From: Anaerolineae bacterium
GTDB taxonomy: Bacteria; Chloroflexota; Anaerolineae; JAFGEY01
Assembly (NCBI GenBank): GCA_016929205.1
Contig: JAFGJF010000084.1
Location: 1-23,972 of the forward strand
Direction of reading: 5' to 3'
DNA length: 23,972 nucleotides
Part shown: positions 14,539-23,800 of the stretch, in pieces
How the letters are laid out: every line of letters begins with the position of its first letter
How positions within the stretch are numbered: the stretch's first letter is position 1
The notes under the pieces: model-generated
Told to the model about the DNA's origin: nothing
Seen by the model: the letters and a program-made list of their open reading frames with translations, nothing else
Database searches by the model: none
Program-made: the position numbers and the translations under genes

Positions 14539-15912
14539 TTATAACCCTTCGACAATCTGCCCCTCTTCCAAACCACCCAAAATCTCCACCCGATCCTCGC
14601 CCTCGATACCCAGCTTGACGTCGACCTTTCTCAGCTTGTCCTCAATACGGACCATCACAAACCTGCGCCCTTCAAAGGTACGGATCGCCGCCGGTGGCAG
14701 CCAGAGCGTATCGAGGCTTTGCTCAACCAGTACGGTTACTTTGACCAAATCGCCAACGCGCAACTCTAATTCGCCTGGATCGACCAAAATGACATGCGTG
14801 CGCTGATCCATGTCTTCGACTTGGACCGAGCCCCCACCCGTTCCATATGGATAAGGCAACGTCTGAATGATTGCGTCAAAGATTTGGCCAGGCACACGGC
14901 TCAACGTCACCTGGGCAACCATCCCCTCTTCCAGCAACTCCATCTGATTGGCGGGTAAATCAGCCGTAATGTCGTACGCGTTAGGATCTGCGATCTCTGC
15001 AACAGCCTTGCGCGCCTCTACGCCTTTGCCCGGAAGTGCCGTCATTGCGGTGATCTCGCCATCAAATGGCGCGATCAACTGCGCATTTTCTACCTGCGTC
15101 TTGATGCGATCGACCGTAATTTGCGCCGACTCGACGCGCTGTTGCAGAGCGGGATCAACACCGGTCTCCAACCACACCAACTCTTGTTTCGCCCGTTCAA
15201 CGTCTTTTCGCAAAAGCTGCAAATCGATCTCGTGAGTCGCCTTGGCCTGATTGCCCTGCAAAATGGCAAACTGATAGCGAGCCTGAGCCTCGATCTGATC
15301 CCGCTCGGCATTGGCAATGTTCTTGATCAGTCCATCACGAACCGTTTGTGGTTCCCACGGACGGTCTAGCGCCTCTTTGTATGCCACCTTGAGTTCCTCG
15401 ACCCATTCGGCAGACCGTTCAACAGCCAATTTAAGCGACGTCAGATCTGACAGTGGTGGCGATGCCTCGGCACGGGCGAGGCGCAATTGGACCACTTCCA
15501 GATTCAGTTGGGCGTCAAATACCTGGCGCTGGTGCGCTTCTACAGCCGCACTATAGGCCTCCTGTGCACTTTCCAGATCCAATTCAACCAAAGCCAGTTG
15601 GTTAAGTAAATCGTCCACTTCCAACTCGGCAAGAATTGTGCCACCCTCGACCCAATCTCCCTTTTCCACGTAAACAACGCTGACATAGCCGCCCACTTTG
15701 AAAAAGAGATCTTCTTCCTGCAACGGCGACACGCGAGCCGTAAACTGGACTTCCTTTTCAACATTTCCCTTTTGCACGACATACGTCGGCTTTTCCGGGA
15801 CCACCGACGTGGGAATAGGCGTTGGTGTCGGTTGATTCTGTGGTTTGGTGCCACATCCGACAACCAACAATGACACCACGATGAGTAATGCTACTGGCAA
15901 ACGGTATTTCAT
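14539..15912 (-). CDS. Lipoprotein membrane-fusion adaptor of second MacAB-like set
   Basis: This is a periplasmic-adaptor-type lipoprotein. The signal sequence ends in the lipobox LVVGC (Cys20), followed by a Pro/Thr-rich spacer (PTPTPIPT). The first lipoyl half includes FFKVGGYVSVVYVEKGDWVE. A long coiled coil runs over about 110-300 with ALDRPWE at its tip, as in the other adaptor. The second lipoyl half (APFDGEITAMTALPGKGVE) leads into beta-barrel and membrane-proximal regions ending at GGLEEGQIVEGL. The last part (WLPPAAIRT, VEILGGLEEGQIV) is typical of MacA/AcrA-type adaptors and is not found in the first adaptor. The ATG at 15912 has AAGGAG 11 nt upstream. It is the first gene of its operon, with two ATPases downstream but no permease. 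Confidence 0.9.
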   Translation of the reverse strand: MKYRLPVALLIVVSLLVVGCGTKPQNQPTPTPIPTSVVPEKPTYVVQKGNVEKEVQFTARVSPLQEEDLFFKVGGYVSVVYVEKGDWVEGGTILAELEVDDLLNQLALVELDLESAQEAYSAAVEAHQRQVFDAQLNLEVVQLRLARAEASPPLSDLTSLKLAVERSAEWVEELKVAYKEALDRPWEPQTVRDGLIKNIANAERDQIEAQARYQFAILQGNQAKATHEIDLQLLRKDVERAKQELVWLETGVDPALQQRVESAQITVDRIKTQVENAQLIAPFDGEITAMTALPGKGVEARKAVAEIADPNAYDITADLPANQMELLEEGMVAQVTLSRVPGQIFDAIIQTLPYPYGTGGGSVQVEDMDQRTHVILVDPGELELRVGDLVKVTVLVEQSLDTLWLPPAAIRTFEGRRFVMVRIEDKLRKVDVKLGIEGEDRVEILGGLEEGQIVEGL

Positions 15913-15951
15913 GAGTCTTTCTTCTCCTTACACTTTTTCCGCCTCTAGCGC

Positions 15952-16007
15952 GGTATACCTCTATAATACCAAGCAAATATTGTACATCAATGTGCCGTTT
16001 TCGGCAA
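15952..16007 (-). promoter_or_regulatory. Overlapping promoter candidates and palindrome upstream of second efflux set
   Basis: On the minus strand two sigma-70-like pairs overlap. One is TTGCCG (16007-16002), 17 nt, TACAAT (15984-15979). The other is TTGATG (15990-15985), 16 nt, TATTAT (15968-15963). The second would start transcription near 15956, inside the 8-bp palindrome GGTATACC (15952-15959), an operator-like position. ATACC recurs 11 bp away at 15966-15970. Confidence 0.45.
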
Positions 16008-16008
16008 A

Positions 16009-16023
16009 AAGGCTTCATGCCTT
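16009..16023 (-). terminator. Short hairpin over the end of the acetyltransferase gene
   Basis: On the minus strand AAGGC-ATGAA-GCCTT forms a 5-bp stem followed by further T residues, and it spans the stop codon at 16015-16017. The stem is short, so termination would be partial at best. Confidence 0.3.
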
Positions 16024-16779
16024 GCACAACATTCTCGGATTGGCTTGTAGACAACGCAATGCAACCCGGACCATCCTCGGCGCGTGAACGAGGCGCAACA
16101 ACGCATCCCCCACCTGCATCTGCGTTTGAATGCCCCGCTCGATCCAAAGCGGTTCCATCACTGCGAAATGGCGCGGTGTACCGTAGCGGTGCAGCAAGAC
16201 GTGCCGGTATATGACCTGACCATCAACCACAATCTCGGCTCTGGCAAACGCCTTTTGCAGGTGATACTCGACACCCGCCATTTCCTCGACATGGTGTAGC
16301 ATCGTATTTGACTCGTGCCCAACGCCGATAAACAGGACATAGCCACCATCATCTGCAGCGAGTTTACCATAGGGCGACAGTTCGTCACAAGGTGTGATCG
16401 AATTGAGATGATCTCGTGTCAGCAATATCGCATCTGCGCCGATGGCAGCCACCGAGTGCGTGGCATGAAGACTGCGCACCGCAGCCGGTCGGAGGCGAAA
16501 TGTTTCAGGCACACGTCCCGTCCAGCACGGCGTTTGCCGTGGATCAAATCGGGGCGGGTTATCCGGCGACAGCAGCTCGCTGCCAGCCAGCGTCGGCACC
16601 AACATGGTTCCCGGTCGACCAACCACCTCCAACACAGCATCAATGACAGCATCAGCGCCGCCCTGCACGTAACCCAAACTACTCAATGAACTGTGAACGA
16701 GCACTTTATGCCCTATGTTCAAACCCAGTTGCTGCAGACTACGAACAATATCTTGTTTGGTAACGTTTGCTCCCGACAT
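16015..16779 (-). CDS. AAC(3)-family N-acetyltransferase (254 aa)
   Basis: This belongs to the aminoglycoside 3-N-acetyltransferase superfamily (Antibiotic_NAT fold), which uses acetyl-CoA. Family hallmarks in order are KVLVHSSLSSLGYVQGG near residues 24-40, GTMLVPTLAGS, the segment RSLHATHSVAAIGADA, CDELSPYGKLA, and GVGHESNTMLHHVEEMAG. The length of 254 residues is close to the family norm of 260-280. Many chromosomal members, like YokD, are not proven resistance enzymes, so its substrate may be another amine. The ATG at 16779 lies 1 nt after the stop of the aldo/keto reductase gene, with GGGAG overlapping that gene's end as ribosome binding site, so the two are co-translated. It is the last gene of the leftward lhr-mannosidase-reductase series. 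Confidence 0.9.
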   Translation of the reverse strand: MSGANVTKQDIVRSLQQLGLNIGHKVLVHSSLSSLGYVQGGADAVIDAVLEVVGRPGTMLVPTLAGSELLSPDNPPRFDPRQTPCWTGRVPETFRLRPAAVRSLHATHSVAAIGADAILLTRDHLNSITPCDELSPYGKLAADDGGYVLFIGVGHESNTMLHHVEEMAGVEYHLQKAFARAEIVVDGQVIYRHVLLHRYGTPRHFAVMEPLWIERGIQTQMQVGDALLRLVHAPRMVRVALRCLQANPRMLCKA

Positions 16780-16780
16780 C

Positions 16781-17692
16781 TCACTCCCAGGTTTGCCTCA
16801 CCAGTTCGATCTGTTTGCGCATGGCACCTGGCAATCCCAGGCCATTCGACGCCGCTACGTTTTCTTCCAACTGGGCAATTGTCCGCGCGCCAGGGATGAT
16901 CGCCGAGACCGCCTTCGGGCTGAGGCTGAAGTGATGAGCCATACGCGTCATGCCACCTTTGTATTGGTTGGCGATAGGACGCAACGTCTCAGCCTTTTGA
17001 ATGTTTGCCTGAGCGCGCTCGCCGTCGAGCACGGCACGGTGCCCGTCTGGTATCGGGTTGCCAGGCGCAAATTTCCCCGTCAACACACCACGCGCCAACG
17101 GCATCCGCACCAACAATCCTACGCCGTGTTGTTCAGCCAGCTCAAACAGCTTTTCTTCAGCTTTGGTAACAAAGATGTTGTATGTAATCTGCAGCATATC
17201 GACCAGCCCATTTTCAATCAGCCATATACCATCGGCGGCGCCGTTCACAGCCACACCAGCTACGCGAATCTTGCCCTGGGTCTTGAGCCGCGTCATTCCT
17301 TCAGCCCAATCGTACTTTTCCATAGCATCACGATCGGGGCTGTGAAGTTGATAGATATCAATTTGATCCCGTCGCAGCCGCCGCAAACTACGCTCAACCG
17401 TCTCCATCATCCGTGCTGCCGAAAACTCCCGTTCACCCGTCTCCGGGATGCGCGCCATTTTGGAGGCAACATAGACATCCGTGCGGTTACCCAATGCCCG
17501 GCCAAGCATCTCTTCGCTGCGTCCCCAGCCGTATGATTCTGACGTATCAAAAACCGTTACGCCCAGGGCAACGGCATGATGAACCAATTCGATCCAGTGT
17601 TCATCCGGCGCATAATCCTGCCCAAGGCGATTGCCACCCAGGCCAACTTCGGAAAGTTCGAGCCCCGTATTGCCAAAATGGCGATAATGCAT
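16781..17692 (-). CDS. Aldo/keto reductase (303 aa)
   Basis: This is a cytoplasmic NAD(P)H-dependent oxidoreductase of the (beta/alpha)8 aldo/keto reductase superfamily. The catalytic tetrad is visible: Asp49 and Tyr54 in FDTSESYGWG, Lys78 in VASKMA, and His117 in QLHSPD. The C-terminal cofactor motif is IPGARTIAQLEENVAA. The frame is open to 17743, but the first 17 residues are not family-like. I set the start at the ATG at 17692, where AGGGGG stands 7-8 nt upstream and MHYRHFGNTGLELSEVGLG is the usual beginning. It starts 16 nt after the mannosidase stop and ends 1 nt before the acetyltransferase start. The subfamily resembles YhdN/L-glyceraldehyde-3-phosphate-reductase-like enzymes. A sugar or aldehyde substrate is likely but unproven. 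Confidence 0.93.
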   Translation of the reverse strand: MHYRHFGNTGLELSEVGLGGNRLGQDYAPDEHWIELVHHAVALGVTVFDTSESYGWGRSEEMLGRALGNRTDVYVASKMARIPETGEREFSAARMMETVERSLRRLRRDQIDIYQLHSPDRDAMEKYDWAEGMTRLKTQGKIRVAGVAVNGAADGIWLIENGLVDMLQITYNIFVTKAEEKLFELAEQHGVGLLVRMPLARGVLTGKFAPGNPIPDGHRAVLDGERAQANIQKAETLRPIANQYKGGMTRMAHHFSLSPKAVSAIIPGARTIAQLEENVAASNGLGLPGAMRKQIELVRQTWE

Positions 17693-17708
17693 TTTATATC
17701 CCCCTTTA

Positions 17709-20700
17709 TTACTTGATGACCATGCGCAGCGTCTTGATCTCAAACGGCTTAAAAGTTAACGTCACCGCACCGTCGCGTAAAGGAAGCAAACCCACGTTCT
17801 CTTCGATCAAGTTGGTCTCATACACGACGCTGAACGGGAGATGGAAATGCACCGTTGCTTGTGTGCTGCGTTGCTCGCATTCATACAAACGCACAATGAT
17901 GTCGTTTCCCGTTTCAGCTTTTTTGACCGCTTCAACGATGACGGTGTCTGCACTGACCTCCAAAAACGACGCCTCCGAGGGAGCAAGCCCCTGCTGTGGT
18001 TTAGCCGCTGCCATCCGCAACGGCACGTTAAGCTCATATCCGGCCTGTGCCACCCGACCATCGACATGATCGCCGATGTGTGGGTATAGAGCATAAGTGA
18101 AAAAATGCTCGCCCTGATCGGTATAGTTGTGATCCGGCCCACCCGGTGGGACATCCCGATCCGCCACCAGGCGCGGTCCGGGATACGGCACGCTGCGCAG
18201 CAAGTTAAGATCGATCACATTACCTTTGACCTTGTGCCCGTACTTGGAATCGTTCAGCAATGCCACCCCATAGTCACGCTGCGACAGATCGACCCATTTG
18301 TGAGCCGGTACTTCGTCGCGAGCCAGATCCCAGGTTGTATTGCGATGGGTGGGACGGCGAATATGGCCAAACTGGATATCATAAGTTGCTTCTTGTGCAG
18401 TCACGTTGACCGGGAAACTGGTGCGCAACATAGCATTCGGCTCGTACCATTCTACCTGCGTCTCAAAGTCAAGACGCGGGCTATCTGCCACAAGTGAAAT
18501 CCTTTGTATCACCCTGGAACGTCCGAGTTGGTATATCTGCGTCAAAACAGCGCGTGGGCCATTGACACCGGCTTTGGTCGATACCAGTTTCATATAGTGC
18601 GGCTCGAATTCGGCATAATCCATTGCAAAATCCCATGCGTCGCCAAGATCTTTATAAACGGCCAGCCGGTTGCCAACAATCACATTACCATCGTCATCTT
18701 GAGCAAGTACTTGGCGATTGACGCGTTTGTCGAGAATGGAACGAATTGCTCCATCCTGGTTAAATCGCACGCAGAGAACGTCATTCTCCAAAAGAGTTTT
18801 GGTCGCTTTGATCTTTGGTACTGAGACTTGAGCCGCCGCATCGACGACCTTGTATCCCATCGAAGGCACAGTTGAACGCACCCATTTGCTGCCGACCTGG
18901 AGCCATTCCTCCCTCGTCCAGGAAAGTGAATTGTACACGATAAAAGGCTTTTCCATATCCGACGTGTCGATCGTGCGGGCAACCTGTTCGTCGTTTCCAC
19001 TGATGCTGACCGCCGCTTTTTGTAACATCTCCCGGTAACGAGGTACGCACTCATCGTACACACGCTTGATCGAAGAACCCGGTAAAATATCGTGGAATTG
19101 GTAAAGCAGCATCTCGCGCCAGATCGCCTCCAACCGTAAAGAGGGATAGGTCGTTCCCGCCAACAAGGCAGCCAACACCGATGTCCACTCGAGCTCGCGG
19201 AGCGCAAACTCGAGTTTACGGTTGTACCACTTGACTTGGGCTTCTGTCGTCAGTGTGCCCTGGTGACGCTCCAGGTACAATTCGCCCACCCAGGCCGGAA
19301 ATCGATCGGCCTCCATAGCCCACTTTTTCCAGAATGATCCCACGCGCTCTTGGGTCACCGGGCACAGACCCGCCATATTCTTGATCCGCATCAACCGTTC
19401 CAGGTGCTCTTCACCTGGCCCGCCGCCGCCGTCACCAATACCGAATACCATCAGTGCATGGTTGGATACCCCTTTATCGTGATAGTTTTTTTCGATCTTG
19501 GCTATCGATCGCGGCGCAGCCGGGCCGTTGTACGTTTCCTCGGGCAGCATATGAGTGAGCACCGTCGTCCCGTCGATACCCTGCCAATGAAACGACTGGT
19601 GCGGAAAGGCGTTGATCAGACTCCAGGACAGCTTTTGGGTCATAAAGTAATCAACTCCCGATTTGGCAAGTATCTGTGGCAGCGAGGCGGTATAACCAAA
19701 TACATCTGGCAGCCAGAGGTCATTCACATCTACCCCAAACTCGTCCCTGAAAAACTGCTTGCCATACAAAATCTGCCTCACCAGCGCCTCACCACCCGAG
19801 ATATTAGTATCAGCCTCAACCCACATTGCACCCTGTGGTTCGATCCGTCCCTCTTTGACTCGCCGTTTGATTTTGGCATACAACAATGGATAGTGTTCTT
19901 TCATCCACAAAAAATACCGTGGCTGGCTGGCGCCAAAGACATAGTCGGGATATTTCTGCATCAGATCGAGCACCGTGGCAAAAGTTCGTGCTCCCTTGCG
20001 AATCGTCTCGCGAATCGGCCACAACCAGGCCAGGTCCATATGGGCGTGGCCAATAGCGCTGATCTGCAGCGAGGGGTCCCCGCCCCTTTTAGCAAGCATC
20101 GGCGCAAGCAATGCCCGCGCGTCGCGCACTTGAACGGAGCTTCCATCTCGCAATACATGAACAGCATCGGTCAACGCCACAAGTATCTGTTGATAACGAG
20201 CGGTGTCTTGAGACAACACATGTAAAAAGTCAATCAAGACTTCTATGTCGTAATACAGCGCTTTCATCTCATCGTCACAGATGGCAATAGCCGCTTCTCG
20301 AATCGTGCCATTGCCTTGCACGTTGCCAAACAGATCGTTGCAGCCTGCGTCGGCCCATACATCGATCTTTTCGCCACCATGGGCCAGGTCCGTTACGCTC
20401 AACTCGCGCTTGCCGGGCCGACCCAAGCTCAGGTCGAAAGTGGAAGACACCGTCGTCAAACCACGCACTGGCACGCCGAACTCGTTGACCACGCACATCT
20501 CTCCGTTCACGTCGAGCAAAAGCACGATCTTTTTGCCTGCCGCCTCGTCAGGGATGGTACCAGTAAAGTTGAACCAGGCACAGTCAAACAAATCACCCCA
20601 CTTGTCGCCGATCTCAAAAGGCCGCTCCTGCCCTTGATGACGATTGGTAAATGGCACAGGCTCCTTGGTACACCAGCCACGAATGTTTAGCTGGCCAACA

Positions 20701-20777
20701 ACCGTGTAAATCTGGCTGCCCACCTTATCGAGCGCCACATCCAACTGGCGTTTGGTATAGGGTGTAAAATTCGGCAT
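17709..20777 (-). CDS. Alpha-mannosidase, glycoside hydrolase family 38 (1022 aa)
   Basis: This is a retaining alpha-mannosidase with a catalytic zinc. The N-terminal beta domain precedes the GH38 barrel. The zinc motif GHAHMDLAWLW gives His246 and Asp248. The nucleophile is Asp358 in LWLPDVFGY, and a further likely zinc ligand is His505 in ERHQGTLTT. The glycine-rich segment GIGDGGGGPGEEH is typical of the bacterial/fungal cytosolic (Ams1-like) branch. C-terminal beta-sandwich domains fill the rest, and the length is normal for that branch. No signal peptide is seen, so it is probably cytoplasmic and trims imported or recycled mannosides. The ATG at 20777 has AAAGGAG 5 nt upstream. It lies 43 nt after the lhr stop and 16 nt before the reductase start, so it is probably in one operon. 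Confidence 0.95.
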   Translation of the reverse strand: MPNFTPYTKRQLDVALDKVGSQIYTVVGQLNIRGWCTKEPVPFTNRHQGQERPFEIGDKWGDLFDCAWFNFTGTIPDEAAGKKIVLLLDVNGEMCVVNEFGVPVRGLTTVSSTFDLSLGRPGKRELSVTDLAHGGEKIDVWADAGCNDLFGNVQGNGTIREAAIAICDDEMKALYYDIEVLIDFLHVLSQDTARYQQILVALTDAVHVLRDGSSVQVRDARALLAPMLAKRGGDPSLQISAIGHAHMDLAWLWPIRETIRKGARTFATVLDLMQKYPDYVFGASQPRYFLWMKEHYPLLYAKIKRRVKEGRIEPQGAMWVEADTNISGGEALVRQILYGKQFFRDEFGVDVNDLWLPDVFGYTASLPQILAKSGVDYFMTQKLSWSLINAFPHQSFHWQGIDGTTVLTHMLPEETYNGPAAPRSIAKIEKNYHDKGVSNHALMVFGIGDGGGGPGEEHLERLMRIKNMAGLCPVTQERVGSFWKKWAMEADRFPAWVGELYLERHQGTLTTEAQVKWYNRKLEFALRELEWTSVLAALLAGTTYPSLRLEAIWREMLLYQFHDILPGSSIKRVYDECVPRYREMLQKAAVSISGNDEQVARTIDTSDMEKPFIVYNSLSWTREEWLQVGSKWVRSTVPSMGYKVVDAAAQVSVPKIKATKTLLENDVLCVRFNQDGAIRSILDKRVNRQVLAQDDDGNVIVGNRLAVYKDLGDAWDFAMDYAEFEPHYMKLVSTKAGVNGPRAVLTQIYQLGRSRVIQRISLVADSPRLDFETQVEWYEPNAMLRTSFPVNVTAQEATYDIQFGHIRRPTHRNTTWDLARDEVPAHKWVDLSQRDYGVALLNDSKYGHKVKGNVIDLNLLRSVPYPGPRLVADRDVPPGGPDHNYTDQGEHFFTYALYPHIGDHVDGRVAQAGYELNVPLRMAAAKPQQGLAPSEASFLEVSADTVIVEAVKKAETGNDIIVRLYECEQRSTQATVHFHLPFSVVYETNLIEENVGLLPLRDGAVTLTFKPFEIKTLRMVIK

Positions 20778-20820
20778 CTCTACTCCTTTATGGCTTACAG
20801 TCCCTCATCAAAAAGACCCA

Positions 20821-23800
20821 TTATGGTTTTCTCTCATCCAACAAAGCATCGATCGCTGTCCTCGAACGCTCAAACTGCTCGAGCACCTTGGTCTCAAATT
20901 CCGGCATATCGAGATCGGTTTCCGGTGTGACGACAATCGGCCGCACCCACCCTCGATGTGTAATGTGCAAATTGATCTTTTTCTTTTGTATGTGTGGGTT
21001 GATGCAGCGCATTTCCCCGCTGTAACATAACCGGTCGAGCATCGATGGATCGTAATCCTTGACCCTCTTGTAAAACACGTCCCGTTCGTAGACGATTTGA
21101 TAGTTTTCCTGCCCCTGAATTTGTCGCAACACCTCACGCAGCCCATCCATACCTGCAAGCTGTGTGGCCGGGTGGTGGTGCTGCCAACGGACAAGAAAAT
21201 CGGCAAAGGCGGCCGGCGATGCGGGTTCCATCTCTTTACGCAGCCGCTTGAGGGTCAAGTGATGGATCTCTTCCAGATTGGGCCGGTAACACCACTGGGG
21301 AAAGGATTTGGTCGGCACATACTCGCCTTGTACGACCGATCCTTGTTCAACCAGATCCGCCAGCGCCGCCTCAACCCAACTTTCGGCAAACCCATACCGC
21401 TCCATTACTTCATATTTGGTGAATGGACCATGCCAGCGCGCAAACCTGAATACCAACTCTTGTCGCGCTTCGTCCTGCCGCGTCCTCTTCTCGGCCTTAA
21501 TATGTTCGGGGACCCAGGCATCGGCAGCAACATAGGCCACGCGCCAGTCACGAACCACACGCAGTACATAGTAAGCACGAACCAGGCGTTCCAGCCGATC
21601 TTGGCCATCGCCCAGAAGCGAGATATCGGCCGCCGTCAGCAGCCCATCGCGTGCCAACAGGTCGAGCAAGGCCCGATCCTGCACATCGATCTCTTGCGCC
21701 GTGGCAAAAGCGTCGCGGTACAATGAGAAATTCTCGGTCGCGATCCACCGATCGCGGTGTGTCTCGGCCGTTGGGATGGGCACCAGGACGGCCCGGCGCG
21801 CTGTCATCAGTTCGTCAAGCAGCAGCATAGCATTGCCGTCCACGCGGTCGACCAACGATAACTCGTTATCAGGGGCTTCGACAAGGTCGCCTAGCTCAAG
21901 CAGGATGCGTGCCAATTCGTTCGCGTTCCGCGCACGCTTGGGATGCTTGCGCTGCAAACGATCGTCGACCTCGCGGACAGCGTCTTCGTCAAGCAAATTG
22001 CGCAGCGTCTCTTCATCGAGAATCTGGCGCAGTAACTCGCGATGGAGATGCATCAACCGCCCGCGTCGCTCCCGGATGGGAATGGACCCGATCTCACCGT
22101 ATTGGCCCAGCAACAGCAGTGAGTGGACAAACGGCGAGGGAATGCGGCTCTCGACTGTTCGCACCTCGATCTCACCGCCATCCAGCGCGTCGATCACTCG
22201 GCGCAGGTTGGGTACATCGAGCGACTCGTGCATGCATTCACGCAAGGTCTCGGCAATCAGCGGAAAATCAGGGATATCGATACAAGCCTTCAGAAACCCC
22301 GATGCACGCAGCCCTTGCAGCCATACCGGTGTACGCCGCCCCTTGTATTCGCGCAGAACCATCATCGAGCGCACGGCGTTATGGCGAAAGCGTGATTTGA
22401 ACAGCGGCGAATCGAGCACGGCCTTTTCGAGCAGCACATCCAGATTGCGCGGTGAAACAAACTGTAGCAGCGCGGGCACATCGATATCGACACGTTCAGA
22501 TGCCTCAACCTCATCCTCGCCCGCTCTGCGCACCGTGATCAAGATGCCGTCATCGTTGGTAGCCGTATTGACACAAAGGCCATAGCGCTCCTCGATCGCC
22601 TGCCGGAGGGCCATTGACCAGGGATCGTTGACCCGAATCCCGAACGAGCTGTGGATGACGATCTGCTGCTGGCCCAACTCATCCAAAAAATGCTCGATGA
22701 CGATCCGCTCGTCCGAGGGCACATCGCCCATCACCAACTGCTGTTCGTGGAGGTATTCGCGGATCGACAGCGCCCCGTCCTCGTTGACCAGGTACTGCTC
22801 CTGGAGCATCGACACAAACCCCTGTGGTCCCAACTCGTCCAGGCGGGCAGTCATCTCGCGGCGAAATCGCCCCACCAGCCGCCCCAGGTCACAAGTGCGC
22901 GAGGGACGGTCGCCAAACCAAAAGGGGATTGTCGGCGCTTTGCCGTACACATCCTCGACGATCACCCGGTTGCGATGAATCCGCAGTACCCGCCACGATG
23001 AGCTTCCGAGGATAAAAATGTCACCGGTGTGCAGTTCTTCGACGAAACTCTCGCCCAGCCGGCCAACTACCGTCTTGCGCGCCTCAAAATACACATCATA
23101 GTCAGATACATCGGGAATGGTCCCGCTGGCGCGAAAGGCGATCATCCGCGCTGCCGGTTCGGGATAGAGCATCTGGTTGACCTTGTCCCAACCGATCTTG
23201 GCATAGGGCGGGTACTCCATCTCAAAGGTATAGCCGCCGGAAAGCATCTCTAGTATACGGTCATAGTCGGCGCGGTCGAGACTGTAAAAACAATAAGCAT
23301 GCCGGCAAAGATCGAATAGGACGTCGACAGGCCACGGATCGGCGGCGACCGCCCCGACCACGTGTTGGGCCAACACGTCAAGGCAGTTTAGAGGCACGCG
23401 CGTCGTGTCGATCTGACCATCGACGATGGCGCGCACGAGTACCGCCGACTCGACCAGGTCGTCGCGATCGGTGACCAGCAGTCGGCCCTTGCTCGTCGCG
23501 TCCAACAGGTGCCCGGCACGGCCAATGCGCTGCATGCCGCTGGAAACGGACTTGGGTGACTGAATCTGGCAGACCAAATCAATGCTGCCTACGTCGATAC
23601 CCAATTCCAGCGAAGACGTCGCCACCAATGCGTCAAGCTGGCCTGTTTTGAGCCGGTTTTCCATATCGAGACGCACCTTTTTGGACATGCTGCCATGATG
23701 GGCGCCTACCTGGAGCACGCGTGTGCTGGTTGACCCCGTCGACCGCATATCAATGCCATCCGCACGCTCGTTCAAACGCAGCGACGTGCGCTCAGTTTTG

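Noticed and set aside
16715..17536. 273-residue open frame on the plus strand
   Set aside because: It is antisense to the aldo/keto reductase and acetyltransferase genes and has no recognisable motif.
21701..22585. 294-residue open frame on the plus strand
   Set aside because: It is antisense to the Lhr helicase; its Ser/Arg-rich composition is typical of a shadow frame.
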